DNA of 64,000 nt from Symbiodinium sp. CCMP2592. Its lineage: Eukaryota; Sar; Dinophyceae; Suessiales; Symbiodiniaceae. The notes under the pieces were generated by a model that did not search any database, was not told the origin of the DNA, and worked only from the letters and a program-made list of their open reading frames with translations. Location: positions 977,014 to 1,041,013 of the forward strand of contig CAJNDT010001291.1 in the NCBI GenBank assembly GCA_905221615.1, in the 5' to 3' direction. Position 1 is the first letter of the stretch. The number at the start of each line of letters is the position of its first letter. Both the position numbers and the translations under genes were made by a program. Shown piece by piece: positions 44,342 through 52,250 of this stretch.

Positions 44342-44726
44342 TGTAAACGTATATCCTCTGTTTGGGAGGATATGGTGGGCGTCCGGCTCATCTGTAGAAA
44401 CCTGAACAGTTCTCGGCTAGTTTCCTGGCACTTGGAGTGTGAGGGACTCTTTTCGCTTTAAAGCCGTAGGTCCTGTAGGTTTTCCCTGTTTTCGGACGTT
44501 CTGAGGAGCTTTGGTAGTACCAGGGTGCTTTTGGCCCATGGGAAGTTGTTTAGAGAGCTCCGAGCCACCTTTAGGTAGTTTGCACCTCGGTTTGCTGGAA
44601 GACTTTGTGCCGACTTGGCTCAAGACCGGAACTGCGTGTGGAGTGCAGCAAAACGAAGGTCTCTGTCCGAGTGTTGTGCTTGGTAAGGGGTTTTGCTGGG
44701 GCTTGTTGCAGTTTCGTTCTTTTTCG
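44342..44726 (+). repeat. 3' LTR, 385 bp
   Basis: Matches the 5' LTR end to end with an extra ~46 bp segment (GAGAGCTCCGAGCCACC region) and short gaps. It ends GTTCTTTTTCG and is followed at once by the target duplication CTGGC. Confidence 0.9.
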
Positions 44727-44731
44727 CTGGC
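44727..44731. repeat. Target-site duplication, 3' copy (CTGGC)
   Basis: Identical to 36630-36634; a five-base duplication is the size expected of copia integrases. Confidence 0.85.
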
Positions 44732-45148
44732 GAAAGAATTGTTTTCGTTTCGTGGGCCCAGAAACGGGGTTGTCCGCAGATCATTTCTTGACACGTTTCC
44801 GCGGGCGGATAACTCTTTCCACCTAAACTCCAAGGTTGTTTTATTTGAGGGAAATCCTTCGCCCTCAAAATGGCGACAACCGCGAACCGTTTAATTGCAT
44901 GATTTCAATCTTTTAAATTTGTGTGAAATCATGATTTTATCACACAAATGTTTTTATACCTGTCTGGTCTTTGCATTCAGTTCTTTTCACGCATGTCTCA
45001 GTTCCGAATGTTTAATGCACCGGCAGTTTGTAGCTCAAGTGGCTTTGGGAGCCACAGAGAAAATTTTTGTAGCGGGGGAGCCGGTGTGCAGTCTTAGTAC
45101 CCTCGGGGAAAAGTCTGTGTGCTGGCCGGTGTGTCCTAGGCCCGCTGC
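44732..45148 (+). other. Leader-like stretch with overlapping hairpins
   Basis: No gene. It contains two interlocking perfect 10 bp inverted repeats: CATGATTTCA (44898-44907) with TGAAATCATG (44924-44933), and ATTTGTGTGA (44917-44926) with TCACACAAAT (44940-44949). They share bases and so are mutually exclusive. It may be the 5' leader of the recombinase-type element that follows. Confidence 0.5.
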
Positions 45149-45406
45149 ATGCGCCAACAGGAGCTGTGGAACGTTGATCTTGATTCCTCTGGTCGCTCCG
45201 GCAGTCGCTCTCCATCAACAGTGAGCCTGGTTAGTCGGCACGTGCATCAACTCGATTTGCAGCTGCGCACCCTTAGTGCCCACGTGACAGCCTGTGAGCG
45301 CCGTATTCGCGAGGTGGAACATCAGCTTGCCGAGCTCCAGCAAGTGCGCGAACCGCAGAGTGCCTCCTTTTGGGATTCCTTCAGGGCTTGCTTTTCTCGT
45401 TCCTAA
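45149..45406 (+). CDS. Small coiled-coil ORF
   Basis: An ATG-initiated 85-codon ORF ending one base before the ATG spacing of the next ORF (TAAAATG). The central part (VHQLDLQLRTLSAHVTACER followed by IREVEHQLAELQQV) is a regular heptad-like helix. It may be an N-terminal accessory or gag-like product of the element. No family recognised. Confidence 0.45.
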   Translation: MRQQELWNVDLDSSGRSGSRSPSTVSLVSRHVHQLDLQLRTLSAHVTACERRIREVEHQLAELQQVREPQSASFWDSFRACFSRS

Positions 45407-45407
45407 A

Positions 45408-45923
45408 ATGAGTGACGCTTGTACCGAGTCCCAACGGGCATTCTTGGAAAATTTGCAAGAGAGCTTGCGTGCTTCTCGTGAGATTCAGCAGCCTGTTGCT
45501 GGCCCGCCTCCGTGGTCGCAGGCCTTCTCAGAGTCAGGTGCGCCGGCCCCCAGTTTTCCGCACGAGAGAGACCGCTCTCGTTCCAGATCCAGGAGCCCGC
45601 CACGGCGTGCTCCGTCAGGGGGCTCTCTTCTTGCTCAGGTTCTTCGTGAGGCTGCCACTGCCCTTGAACAGCAGGTTCCAGCTTCTGAGTTCAGGCTTTT
45701 GCACTATCGGGTCTCTTCTGCTGAGGGCCGCTTGCAGCATTTGCTCCTGGAGGATGAAGGTGCGGTCCGCCGCCTTGGCGAGGACCCTTCCTACACAAGT
45801 GCGTTCTTCTTGCTCAGCAGTGCAATCCAGAGTTTGACTCAGGGGCTCGAGCAGCAGGCTTCGCGCATTGCTGTTCTCGAGGCTGCGGTGCTGGCCCTTC
45901 GCGGCGCTGACCCTAATCCCTAA
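45408..45923 (+). CDS. Small Arg/Ser-containing coiled-coil ORF
   Basis: 172 codons from the ATG at 45408; the frame is open upstream to 45294 but overlaps the previous ORF. It has an N-terminal helix (RAFLENLQESLRASREIQQ), an RS-like basic segment (RDRSRSRSRSPPRRAP), then two helical stretches ending SRIAVLEAAVLALRGADPNP. This resembles a nucleic-acid-binding gag accessory in composition only. Directly downstream of the previous ORF, so probably expressed from the same transcript. Confidence 0.5.
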   Translation: MSDACTESQRAFLENLQESLRASREIQQPVAGPPPWSQAFSESGAPAPSFPHERDRSRSRSRSPPRRAPSGGSLLAQVLREAATALEQQVPASEFRLLHYRVSSAEGRLQHLLLEDEGAVRRLGEDPSYTSAFFLLSSAIQSLTQGLEQQASRIAVLEAAVLALRGADPNP

Positions 45924-46180
45924 CCTGCCTCAGCCGATGCCCTTGCTTTCCGGCGGACCCCCAACCCTGGATCGTGCCACGCGGCCTCCTGAAGGTCGCC
46001 TCTTTTCCAGGACTCCGCTACAATTTTGAGCTCAGGAGGACATCGTGCTAGAAAGCTCAGCGCTGTGCCCCGCAGTCTTGCGTGTTGCCTTGATTGCACA
46101 TGTTGCAAGCCTTCGAAAACTTGGCTGAGCTTCGTCATGCAAGTTTTGTTTCAAGCTGTTGACCCAGGCTTTCTTCTGCC

Positions 46181-48382
46181 ATGGAATCCTTTGCGGCCGA
46201 TTCCTGTGAATTAAGGGGTTCTACGGCCCAGGAACCTCCGCAGGAAGCCCCGGCTGAAGGAGTCCCTATTCAGCCAGAGCCAGACCAAAACTCTCATCTT
46301 TCAGAAGGACAGCCTCGTTGCGAAAGCCCCGTCCGGTTGGAGGACGAACAAGGCGATCTCGAGTTTCAACAACATCTTGACGATTTGCTGTCCCGGGCTG
46401 GAAGTGACGCGAGGGACCAACTTGATCTTCAGGAGGCTGATGACGGCACCTGCTTTGGAGTGAGTGGCTGGAGCGATCTCGGTTCCGCAGCCGAGGAAGC
46501 TTGGTACGGCGATGTGCGCCGGCCTGCCAGTGATGAAGCTGAGGCTTCAGTGTGGTCAGTTGTTGAACGTGGACCCGAAGCTCCGAAACTCTTGGCTTCG
46601 CCTATGGACGACAGGGATGTGCAAAGGATTGCGGCGGAGCTTGAAAGGAAGCAGGCTGCCGAGACAGTGCCGAAACAAGCCTGGGAGCTCCCAGGCAGAT
46701 TGAGCTACGCTTGGGAAGTTAAGAGACCTTTGAGGCTGATTGGCATCCCCGAGGTTGCTACCTCACTGGACCCCGAGCCGGCATTGGAGACGGAGCTTAA
46801 TCTGAAGCTGAACCCCATGGTTCGAAAATACTTGGAAAGGATGCCTGTGCAGAGGTCCGAGGAAGAGGCTAGATCACACGCGCTAAAGAACTTGAAGTTT
46901 ATGATCCTCTTCGACGTCGAGGCCACTCAGCTGGGGATGAGCCTAGCAGGCTTGGTCGGTCGTGCGGCTGAAGAAGATGAGATCAAAAGCTCTTTCGTGG
47001 CGGCTTTCCGCTTGAAGGCCACCAGCACTCTATGCAAGAGAACTTCGGCCCTTCTGAAGTTCTTTAGGTGGGCACTGAACGGCTCCCTGCACTCGCCGCT
47101 TTCTTTCGGTGAAAAGCACCTCTTCGACTACATGAAGGTTTTCCAGAGTGGCCAAGGGGGCCCCACTTCGGCCTCCCAGTTCCTGGAAGCTCTTCGCTTC
47201 TTGCATGGGGTGGCCGTCTTGAGGCACGTCGCCCTCGACGACTGCATCAGTGCAAGGGTCAAGGGTTTGGCAGCAGACCTCTACCTGACAAAGGCCCCCC
47301 TAAATCAACGGGATGAGCTCACTCTTAAGATGGTCGTGGCGCTGGAGACGGCTATCGACGTGGAGAACGACCGAGACGCTTGTATCATGGGGCAGCACTT
47401 ATTTTGCCTACACTCGGGGGCGAGGTGGACGGATTCGCAAAGGCTGAAGTCAATCACCGTGCAAACCTCCCATGGCGAGACCTTTGTGATTGCGGAAGGC
47501 CTCACCTCGAAGACTTCGAAAACTCAGGAGGCCAAAACCCGGCTGCTGCCCTATGCAGCGATTGGATCGGGTGTAAAGCTTCCGTGGGCAAACCGTTGGC
47601 TCGAAGCTCGCCAAAACCAAGGATTGAAGCTTGGGGCCTTCACCCTGCCGGGCTGGTCGGAAACTTCCGGAGAATGGACTTCCCTGCCTATGCTAGCGGG
47701 GGAGGCTACCTCTTGGTTGCAAGATTTCCTCTTGAGGGCTGGCTTTGAAGAGGAAGAAGTCCTGAAGCGCGGCTCCCACTCGCTGAAGGCGACACTTACT
47801 ACTTGGACCTCCCGGTGCCCGACGGTCTCTTTCTCCTCTGGTGACCAGAGGTTGGTGGGCCATCACGTGAAGCCCAAAGACAAGTCTCCTTTGATCTACT
47901 CTAGGCAGGCATACACCGCTCTCTACGGCAAGATCCTCGCGATGTTCATCGACATTCGTGAGGGACGCTATGATCCGGATTTGCCGGAGGTTGATAGAGT
48001 CCTCGCTGCAGCCGCTGAAAACTCGCATAGAAGGCCAACTGAGCCTAAGGCAAACACGATCCCTCCCGCAATCGGGCCTCTCGATGAGGCTAGCGGAGAG
48101 GAGGGTGGCTCGACTTCCGAAGGGAGCGAGGAAGCACTCTCGGGGGAAGACCGAGCCGATGTGGCGAGAGCACCTTTTCAGCAGCCGGTGGACTTGGAAC
48201 TTGTTTACGTGCACCGGGTGTCAGGCGTTGTTCACTGCCTGAAGGACCCTCGAAGCACGGATTTCTTTTGTGGTCGTTTCTTGACCGCAGCGTACATGAA
48301 ATTCGGAAGGGCCGGCGCGGCAGCAGCAGATCCAGATTGCTGCATTCAGTGCCGGAGAGCGCGCGACCGGGAGCCGGTTTGA
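46181..48382 (+). CDS. Tyrosine recombinase of the retroelement
   Basis: 733 codons from an ATG. The acidic N-terminal 200 residues have no recognised domain. A helical core-binding region (about 230-380) is followed by a catalytic domain with the expected spaced residues: the first Arg in HSGARWTDSQRLKS (about 411-424), the beta-hairpin Lys in TSKTSKTQEAKTR (about 440-455), HSLKAT (about 533-538, Lys in place of the usual second Arg), GHHVKPKDKS (about 560) and the nucleophile Tyr in LIYSRQ (about 572-577). The C-terminus adds a Cys/His tail (VYVHRVSGVVHCL, FFCGR, CCIQC). Such enzymes integrate DIRS-class elements by site-specific recombination. Confidence 0.8.
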   Translation: MESFAADSCELRGSTAQEPPQEAPAEGVPIQPEPDQNSHLSEGQPRCESPVRLEDEQGDLEFQQHLDDLLSRAGSDARDQLDLQEADDGTCFGVSGWSDLGSAAEEAWYGDVRRPASDEAEASVWSVVERGPEAPKLLASPMDDRDVQRIAAELERKQAAETVPKQAWELPGRLSYAWEVKRPLRLIGIPEVATSLDPEPALETELNLKLNPMVRKYLERMPVQRSEEEARSHALKNLKFMILFDVEATQLGMSLAGLVGRAAEEDEIKSSFVAAFRLKATSTLCKRTSALLKFFRWALNGSLHSPLSFGEKHLFDYMKVFQSGQGGPTSASQFLEALRFLHGVAVLRHVALDDCISARVKGLAADLYLTKAPLNQRDELTLKMVVALETAIDVENDRDACIMGQHLFCLHSGARWTDSQRLKSITVQTSHGETFVIAEGLTSKTSKTQEAKTRLLPYAAIGSGVKLPWANRWLEARQNQGLKLGAFTLPGWSETSGEWTSLPMLAGEATSWLQDFLLRAGFEEEEVLKRGSHSLKATLTTWTSRCPTVSFSSGDQRLVGHHVKPKDKSPLIYSRQAYTALYGKILAMFIDIREGRYDPDLPEVDRVLAAAAENSHRRPTEPKANTIPPAIGPLDEASGEEGGSTSEGSEEALSGEDRADVARAPFQQPVDLELVYVHRVSGVVHCLKDPRSTDFFCGRFLTAAYMKFGRAGAAAADPDCCIQCRRARDREPV

Positions 48383-48563
48383 GGCGAGCTTTCGACGATC
48401 AGAGGAGATCTGGGCCTTGGCCCATCCTCGCACCTTTGCCTGCATGCAGCTTAGGCAAAACATGGTGTGTCGTCGGTCTCAGTGACAGCCTGCAGTTATC
48501 GCACGAATGTCTGTTTGTGTGAGGCGCTTGACTCAAGTCACTTAGCGCTAGAGGGTTGCGAGC
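48383..48563 (+). other. Spacer between recombinase and gag
   Basis: 181 bp without a gene. It contains GCATGCAGC and TCACTTAGCGC text but no repeat was matched to the element ends. Confidence 0.4.
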
Positions 48564-49769
48564 ATGGCCGGAGTGACATTGGACTCGGAAGCAGCCTTTA
48601 AAGAACGTGCTTTGAAGGTGGGACTCTCTGCTGCAAATCACGCCACCCTGGAAGCGCAGGGATACAGCACTTTTGGCGCCTTGGCTTTCGCAGTTTCAGC
48701 CTCGCCCAACAGCGTCAGCGAGGAAGAGGTAAAGGAATGGATTCGTGCAGTCTTCACACCGGCACCCGACCACCACCAGGTTTCCTGCTTGCGACGTTTG
48801 CTTTTCGAGGCCCAGGCCCTCTCAATCAGTGACATGAAGAACCGAGTGGAGCCTTCAAACGATTTCGTCACCAGGAAGATGCCAGTTGCCGAGCGCCTTG
48901 CCAGGCAAAAGGCGCAGGAATCCCGGCTCACAGGGATACATTTTTCGCCAGAAACCACACCATCCCATGGTGTGGTAGATCGACTTGTGGAAATGCTTGA
49001 AACCGGGACACTAGTCTACCTGCCTCCCGGTAAGTACCTCTCAAGGGCTCAGGAAATTCAGTCGGCCAAAGCAGACAAAGCTTTGTCGATTGATTCAGAT
49101 GGAAACCTTAAGGTCACTTCCAAGCTTGACAAGTTCGAACATTGTGACACGGGTTCCGAGTGGACCCTTCGCCAGGCTTGGGCGAGAAGGAGCCTCGCCT
49201 TTGATCTTGCGGGCCTCGCGACATATCAGGCCATGGAGGCTTGGGTGCATAAGCTTTTTGTGACACTTGAGCGGCCTTCCCCTCCTGGCTACCACGGAGT
49301 GGCGTTGACTCAAATCGTGGCAGCCGATCGTCACTTGTTCACCCTGGCCGCCTCCAATCTGCTAGGAGCCCTTGCTGCCGCCCCGGGCTGCGTCAAACCG
49401 CTTGATGAACAGCTTAAGCTCCTCAGCGATCACAGTGATGTGTTGCAGTTTCTGAATCACCTGCCTGCCCAGAGCTTGCCGTCCAATCCTCTCAAGCGCT
49501 CCGAGAAAGGTGACACCCCCCAAGGCCGAGGCAAAGGCAAAGGCAAGAAAGGCAAGGATCGTGGAACTGCTGCTTCCATTACCGTGCCTGAGGGAGCAGT
49601 CACTAAGGTGAATGACAAACCTGTGTGTTTCGCCTTTAACTGCGGCTCCTGCAAGTTCAAGGTGTCCAAGAAAGGCAGGTGCGGGCGAGGCTTTCACCTG
49701 TGTTGGTGGAAAGGCTGTGGTGGTGCCCACCCGGGGCACGAGTGCACAAAGGCTCGCCCGAATCAGTGA
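48564..49769 (+). CDS. gag-like protein with C-terminal zinc region
   Basis: 401 codons from an ATG. The helical N-terminal and middle part includes a conserved-looking TWTLRQAW-type segment (EWTLRQAWARRSLAFDLAG) and WVHKLF. A basic linker (GRGKGKGKKGKDRG, about 313-326) is followed by CFAFNCGSCKF, CGRGFHLCWWKGC and HPGHEC (about 354-395), the Cys/His pattern typical of gag proteins of DIRS/Ngaro-type elements. It ends in UGA (49767-49769), and the same frame then stays open for 2.4 kb into the dioxygenase-methyltransferase ORF. Confidence 0.75.
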   Translation: MAGVTLDSEAAFKERALKVGLSAANHATLEAQGYSTFGALAFAVSASPNSVSEEEVKEWIRAVFTPAPDHHQVSCLRRLLFEAQALSISDMKNRVEPSNDFVTRKMPVAERLARQKAQESRLTGIHFSPETTPSHGVVDRLVEMLETGTLVYLPPGKYLSRAQEIQSAKADKALSIDSDGNLKVTSKLDKFEHCDTGSEWTLRQAWARRSLAFDLAGLATYQAMEAWVHKLFVTLERPSPPGYHGVALTQIVAADRHLFTLAASNLLGALAAAPGCVKPLDEQLKLLSDHSDVLQFLNHLPAQSLPSNPLKRSEKGDTPQGRGKGKGKKGKDRGTAASITVPEGAVTKVNDKPVCFAFNCGSCKFKVSKKGRCGRGFHLCWWKGCGGAHPGHECTKARPNQ

Positions 49770-52250
49770 AAGCCCGCAGGGACCGCGGCGCACCCTGTGG
49801 ATTCCCAGTCGTCGCAGTGCCAGGCAAATGTGCTTGCAGAGCCAAGGGGCCCTCCTTTGCACCCTGCCGAAATCTTTGCAACATCCCTTTTGGAACTTTC
49901 TTCGGCCAGTCGTGTAGATTTGCTGAAGCTTTTTGACTTGCTCCCTCACGAGGATGCGCCTACTGCTGGGCGTGCAGAAGCTGGAGGTTTTTCCTTCGGC
50001 ACCGGCACCTGGGTGCATGGAAACCTTGTGGGATTGCGAAACAACTGCCGCCTTTTCCCTTTAAGCACTAAAGTTTTTACTCGTTTTGTGTTGCAGGAGT
50101 GCCCCAGCCACTCCTTTTCTGCCATAGTCATCCTTGACAACGTTTGCACTGTCGCGCACCGCGACACTCATAACCTAGAGTCGGCTCGCAATGCTGTTTT
50201 CGGGCTGTCTGATTACTCAGGCGGCGAAGTCTGGGTCCAGAATGCTCAGGGCCTCACGCCCCTGGAGGTGAATGGCAAGAGGCTTCTGGGAGTTGCTTTG
50301 CCAACGATCCCGGGCCCTGCTGTCTTCTCAGCCAGATCGGCCCTACATGCGACCTTACCATGGTCTGGCCGCCGTGTAGTCTTAGTTGCGTACACAACAA
50401 ATTTCATCGACAAATTGTCGACCGCTGATGCTGACTTCGCTTCCAGCTTGGGCTTTGCCGCGTGTCAGCATTCTATCCACAAGCTGAGCCGCCAGCCTTT
50501 TGCGGTGGAGGTCTTCAGCGGCACCGCTGTTTTGTCTCGGGCCCTCTTCGCCGCTGGCTTTGCAACTCTGGCCGTCGATCACCGGCCTCGCGCCGCTCTT
50601 ATGCCAACAGTGCGCTTGGATCTCGCTCAAGAGGCCCAGCAAGATCTGCTTATGGATCGTCTTCGGGCAACCCCTCCTGATGCAGTGCATATAGCCCCGC
50701 CTTGCGGTACCGCCAGCCGAGCCCGTGAGCGCCCCCTGCCATCAGCGCTGCTGAAACAGGGCGTTCGAGAGCCCAAGCCCTTGCGATCTGCTCGGTATCC
50801 CTTGGGTTTGCCAAGCCTTGACAAAGCCTCATCTCAATACCACCGCGTGCGGCAGGCAAACCTGCTCTACCTCTTCACTTTCAACTTGGTCTGCTGGGCG
50901 CTTGAGAATGCTGTGCCTTTCACGCTTGAGAATCCCGCCAACAGCCACTTTTGGGCCGTTTTTGCTTCGCTGGCTCGTGCCCGCCCTAAAGCAGCCTGGC
51001 ATCGCTTCAGCCACAGAACCTTTCAGGTGGAGTTTGATCATTGCATGTATGGCGGGGCTCGGCCAAAAACTACACGGTTGCTCACCAATTGCAAGCAGAT
51101 GGCCGACTTGTGTGCCCGTTGCGATCGCTCTCATGATCACGCCCCTTGGGGGGCTCAGCGCGGGCCCCATGGCTGGGTTTTCGCCACTCACCTCGAGGCT
51201 TCCTATCCCGTCCAGCTTGCTGAAGCCTTGGCTGCACGCTTCAGCGCCCAAGCTCAGGCCTCTGGCCTCTCCTTTTGCCCGCGGCCGCTGGACGTGCAAC
51301 ATGCTGCTTACGCCGCCCAGGGCGTGCAGCATCGCAAGAGTCAGCCTCTCATCTCCGAGTTTGCCGCCATAAAGCCTGTGCCCAAGTCGGCCGTCGACGA
51401 ATCTTGCATGAAGGTTCTCACGGCCCCAATGATTGGGGTGAAGACGGGGGGCCTGCCGAAACCCTCTGACCATGAGCCTTCGTCCATTGTCGAGCACCCT
51501 GGGCCCCCAGAGGGAAACCCTGTCCCCTCGCCTGCCTCTTCGGGTTTAGTCCCCAACCCCTTGTGTGAAACCCCGCGGCACGCAGGACCCGAGCCTGGTG
51601 CGGGGCAGGGGATGGTTACCGTTGGGGTTTATCGTAGTCCCGAGGTGTGGGTAAAGGAGGCCCTTAAGCTGCCGCATCCGATGGACTCGAATAACCCTCT
51701 GGCCGAAGCCACCATGATGGCCATCAAGGAAAATCTTACTTCGGAGGCTAAGGTGCTTAAGCTTAAGCAAAAGATTGCCCTGACTAAGATGGAGATCCGG
51801 GCCAAGCAACTTGAGTCGCAGGAGAGAGCACTGCATCAGTCAAAGCCACCTTGGATGCAAAAAGTCCTCAAAGGAAAGCGCATTCTGTTGCTGCGCGACC
51901 TGTTGTCGCAGCACGGTTTTGATGACATGGGGGTCGTGGACCTCGTTAGCGACGGGTCACATCTAGTGGGGTCCGCTCCGAAGCCCGAATGCTTTGAAAC
52001 GCGCGTTAGGCTGGCAAAGCTCTCTCCCGAGGCCTTAAGAGCTGCAGCCCAGGACTTGAGGAAAGCCATCCTTGCAAATCCCAGGAAAGTCTCTGCGGAC
52101 GAGGCGGCTGAACTTCGGAAGGTCTCAGATGAAGAGACGGCTGAAGGTTTCCTCTACGGGACCGTTCGAGTCCGAGGATGCAGTGTCAGACCACCTCGGA
52201 ACCCAAGATTGGGTGGCTGTGAGGAGATTTCTCCTTCAGCAGTCCGATAA
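49770..52250 (+). CDS. 2OG-Fe(II) dioxygenase-like plus C5-cytosine methyltransferase-like fusion
   Basis: In frame with gag after a single UGA and lacking any ATG until deep inside the methyltransferase, so probably made by read-through or as part of a polyprotein. Residue numbers are from the GTG at 49797. Dioxygenase-like part: VAHRDTHNL (HxD, about 119-127), YSGGEVWV, then ALHATLPWSGRRVVLVAYTT (distal His about 183, Arg about 190), the order expected of a double-stranded beta-helix iron site. Methyltransferase-like part: motif I-like VEVFSGTAVLSRALF (about 237-251), motif IV-like APPCGTASRARE with the catalytic-type Cys (about 300), motif VI-like TLENPANSHFW (about 375), then CMYGGARPKTTRLLTN (about 416). 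A long linker and a helix (about 645-675) precede the overlap with RT. Function is inferred from motifs only. Confidence 0.75.
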   Translation, partial: KPAGTAAHPVDSQSSQCQANVLAEPRGPPLHPAEIFATSLLELSSASRVDLLKLFDLLPHEDAPTAGRAEAGGFSFGTGTWVHGNLVGLRNNCRLFPLSTKVFTRFVLQECPSHSFSAIVILDNVCTVAHRDTHNLESARNAVFGLSDYSGGEVWVQNAQGLTPLEVNGKRLLGVALPTIPGPAVFSARSALHATLPWSGRRVVLVAYTTNFIDKLSTADADFASSLGFAACQHSIHKLSRQPFAVEVFSGTAVLSRALFAAGFATLAVDHRPRAALMPTVRLDLAQEAQQDLLMDRLRATPPDAVHIAPPCGTASRARERPLPSALLKQGVREPKPLRSARYPLGLPSLDKASSQYHRVRQANLLYLFTFNLVCWALENAVPFTLENPANSHFWAVFASLARARPKAAWHRFSHRTFQVEFDHCMYGGARPKTTRLLTNCKQMADLCARCDRSHDHAPWGAQRGPHGWVFATHLEASYPVQLAEALAARFSAQAQASGLSFCPRPLDVQHAAYAAQGVQHRKSQPLISEFAAIKPVPKSAVDESCMKVLTAPMIGVKTGGLPKPSDHEPSSIVEHPGPPEGNPVPSPASSGLVPNPLCETPRHAGPEPGAGQGMVTVGVYRSPEVWVKEALKLPHPMDSNNPLAEATMMAIKENLTSEAKVLKLKQKIALTKMEIRAKQLESQERALHQSKPPWMQKVLKGKRILLLRDLLSQHGFDDMGVVDLVSDGSHLVGSAPKPECFETRVRLAKLSPEALRAAAQDLRKAILANPRKVSADEAAELRKVSDEETAEGFLYGTVRVRGCSVRPPRNPRLGGCEEISPSAVR

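Larger units (their letters stand above)
36635..44726 (+). mobile_element. Ty1/copia-like LTR retrotransposon, complete but frame-broken
   Basis: A full structural set is visible: a 5 bp target duplication (CTGGC), a 5' LTR, an initiator-tRNA-type primer binding site, gag with a zinc knuckle, aspartic protease, integrase before reverse transcriptase (the copia order), RNase H, small ORFs, a polypurine tract and the 3' LTR. The coding region is interrupted by apparent frameshifts near 37570, 38990 and 43250, so this copy is probably non-autonomous, although some shifts could be programmed. Total length is 8,092 bp. LTRs start TGTAAAC and end TTTTTCG, i.e. TG...CG rather than TG...CA. Confidence 0.92.

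Noticed and set aside
50829..51497. 222-codon minus-strand ORF opposite the methyltransferase
   Set aside because: Antisense of a motif-bearing frame; no domain of its own.
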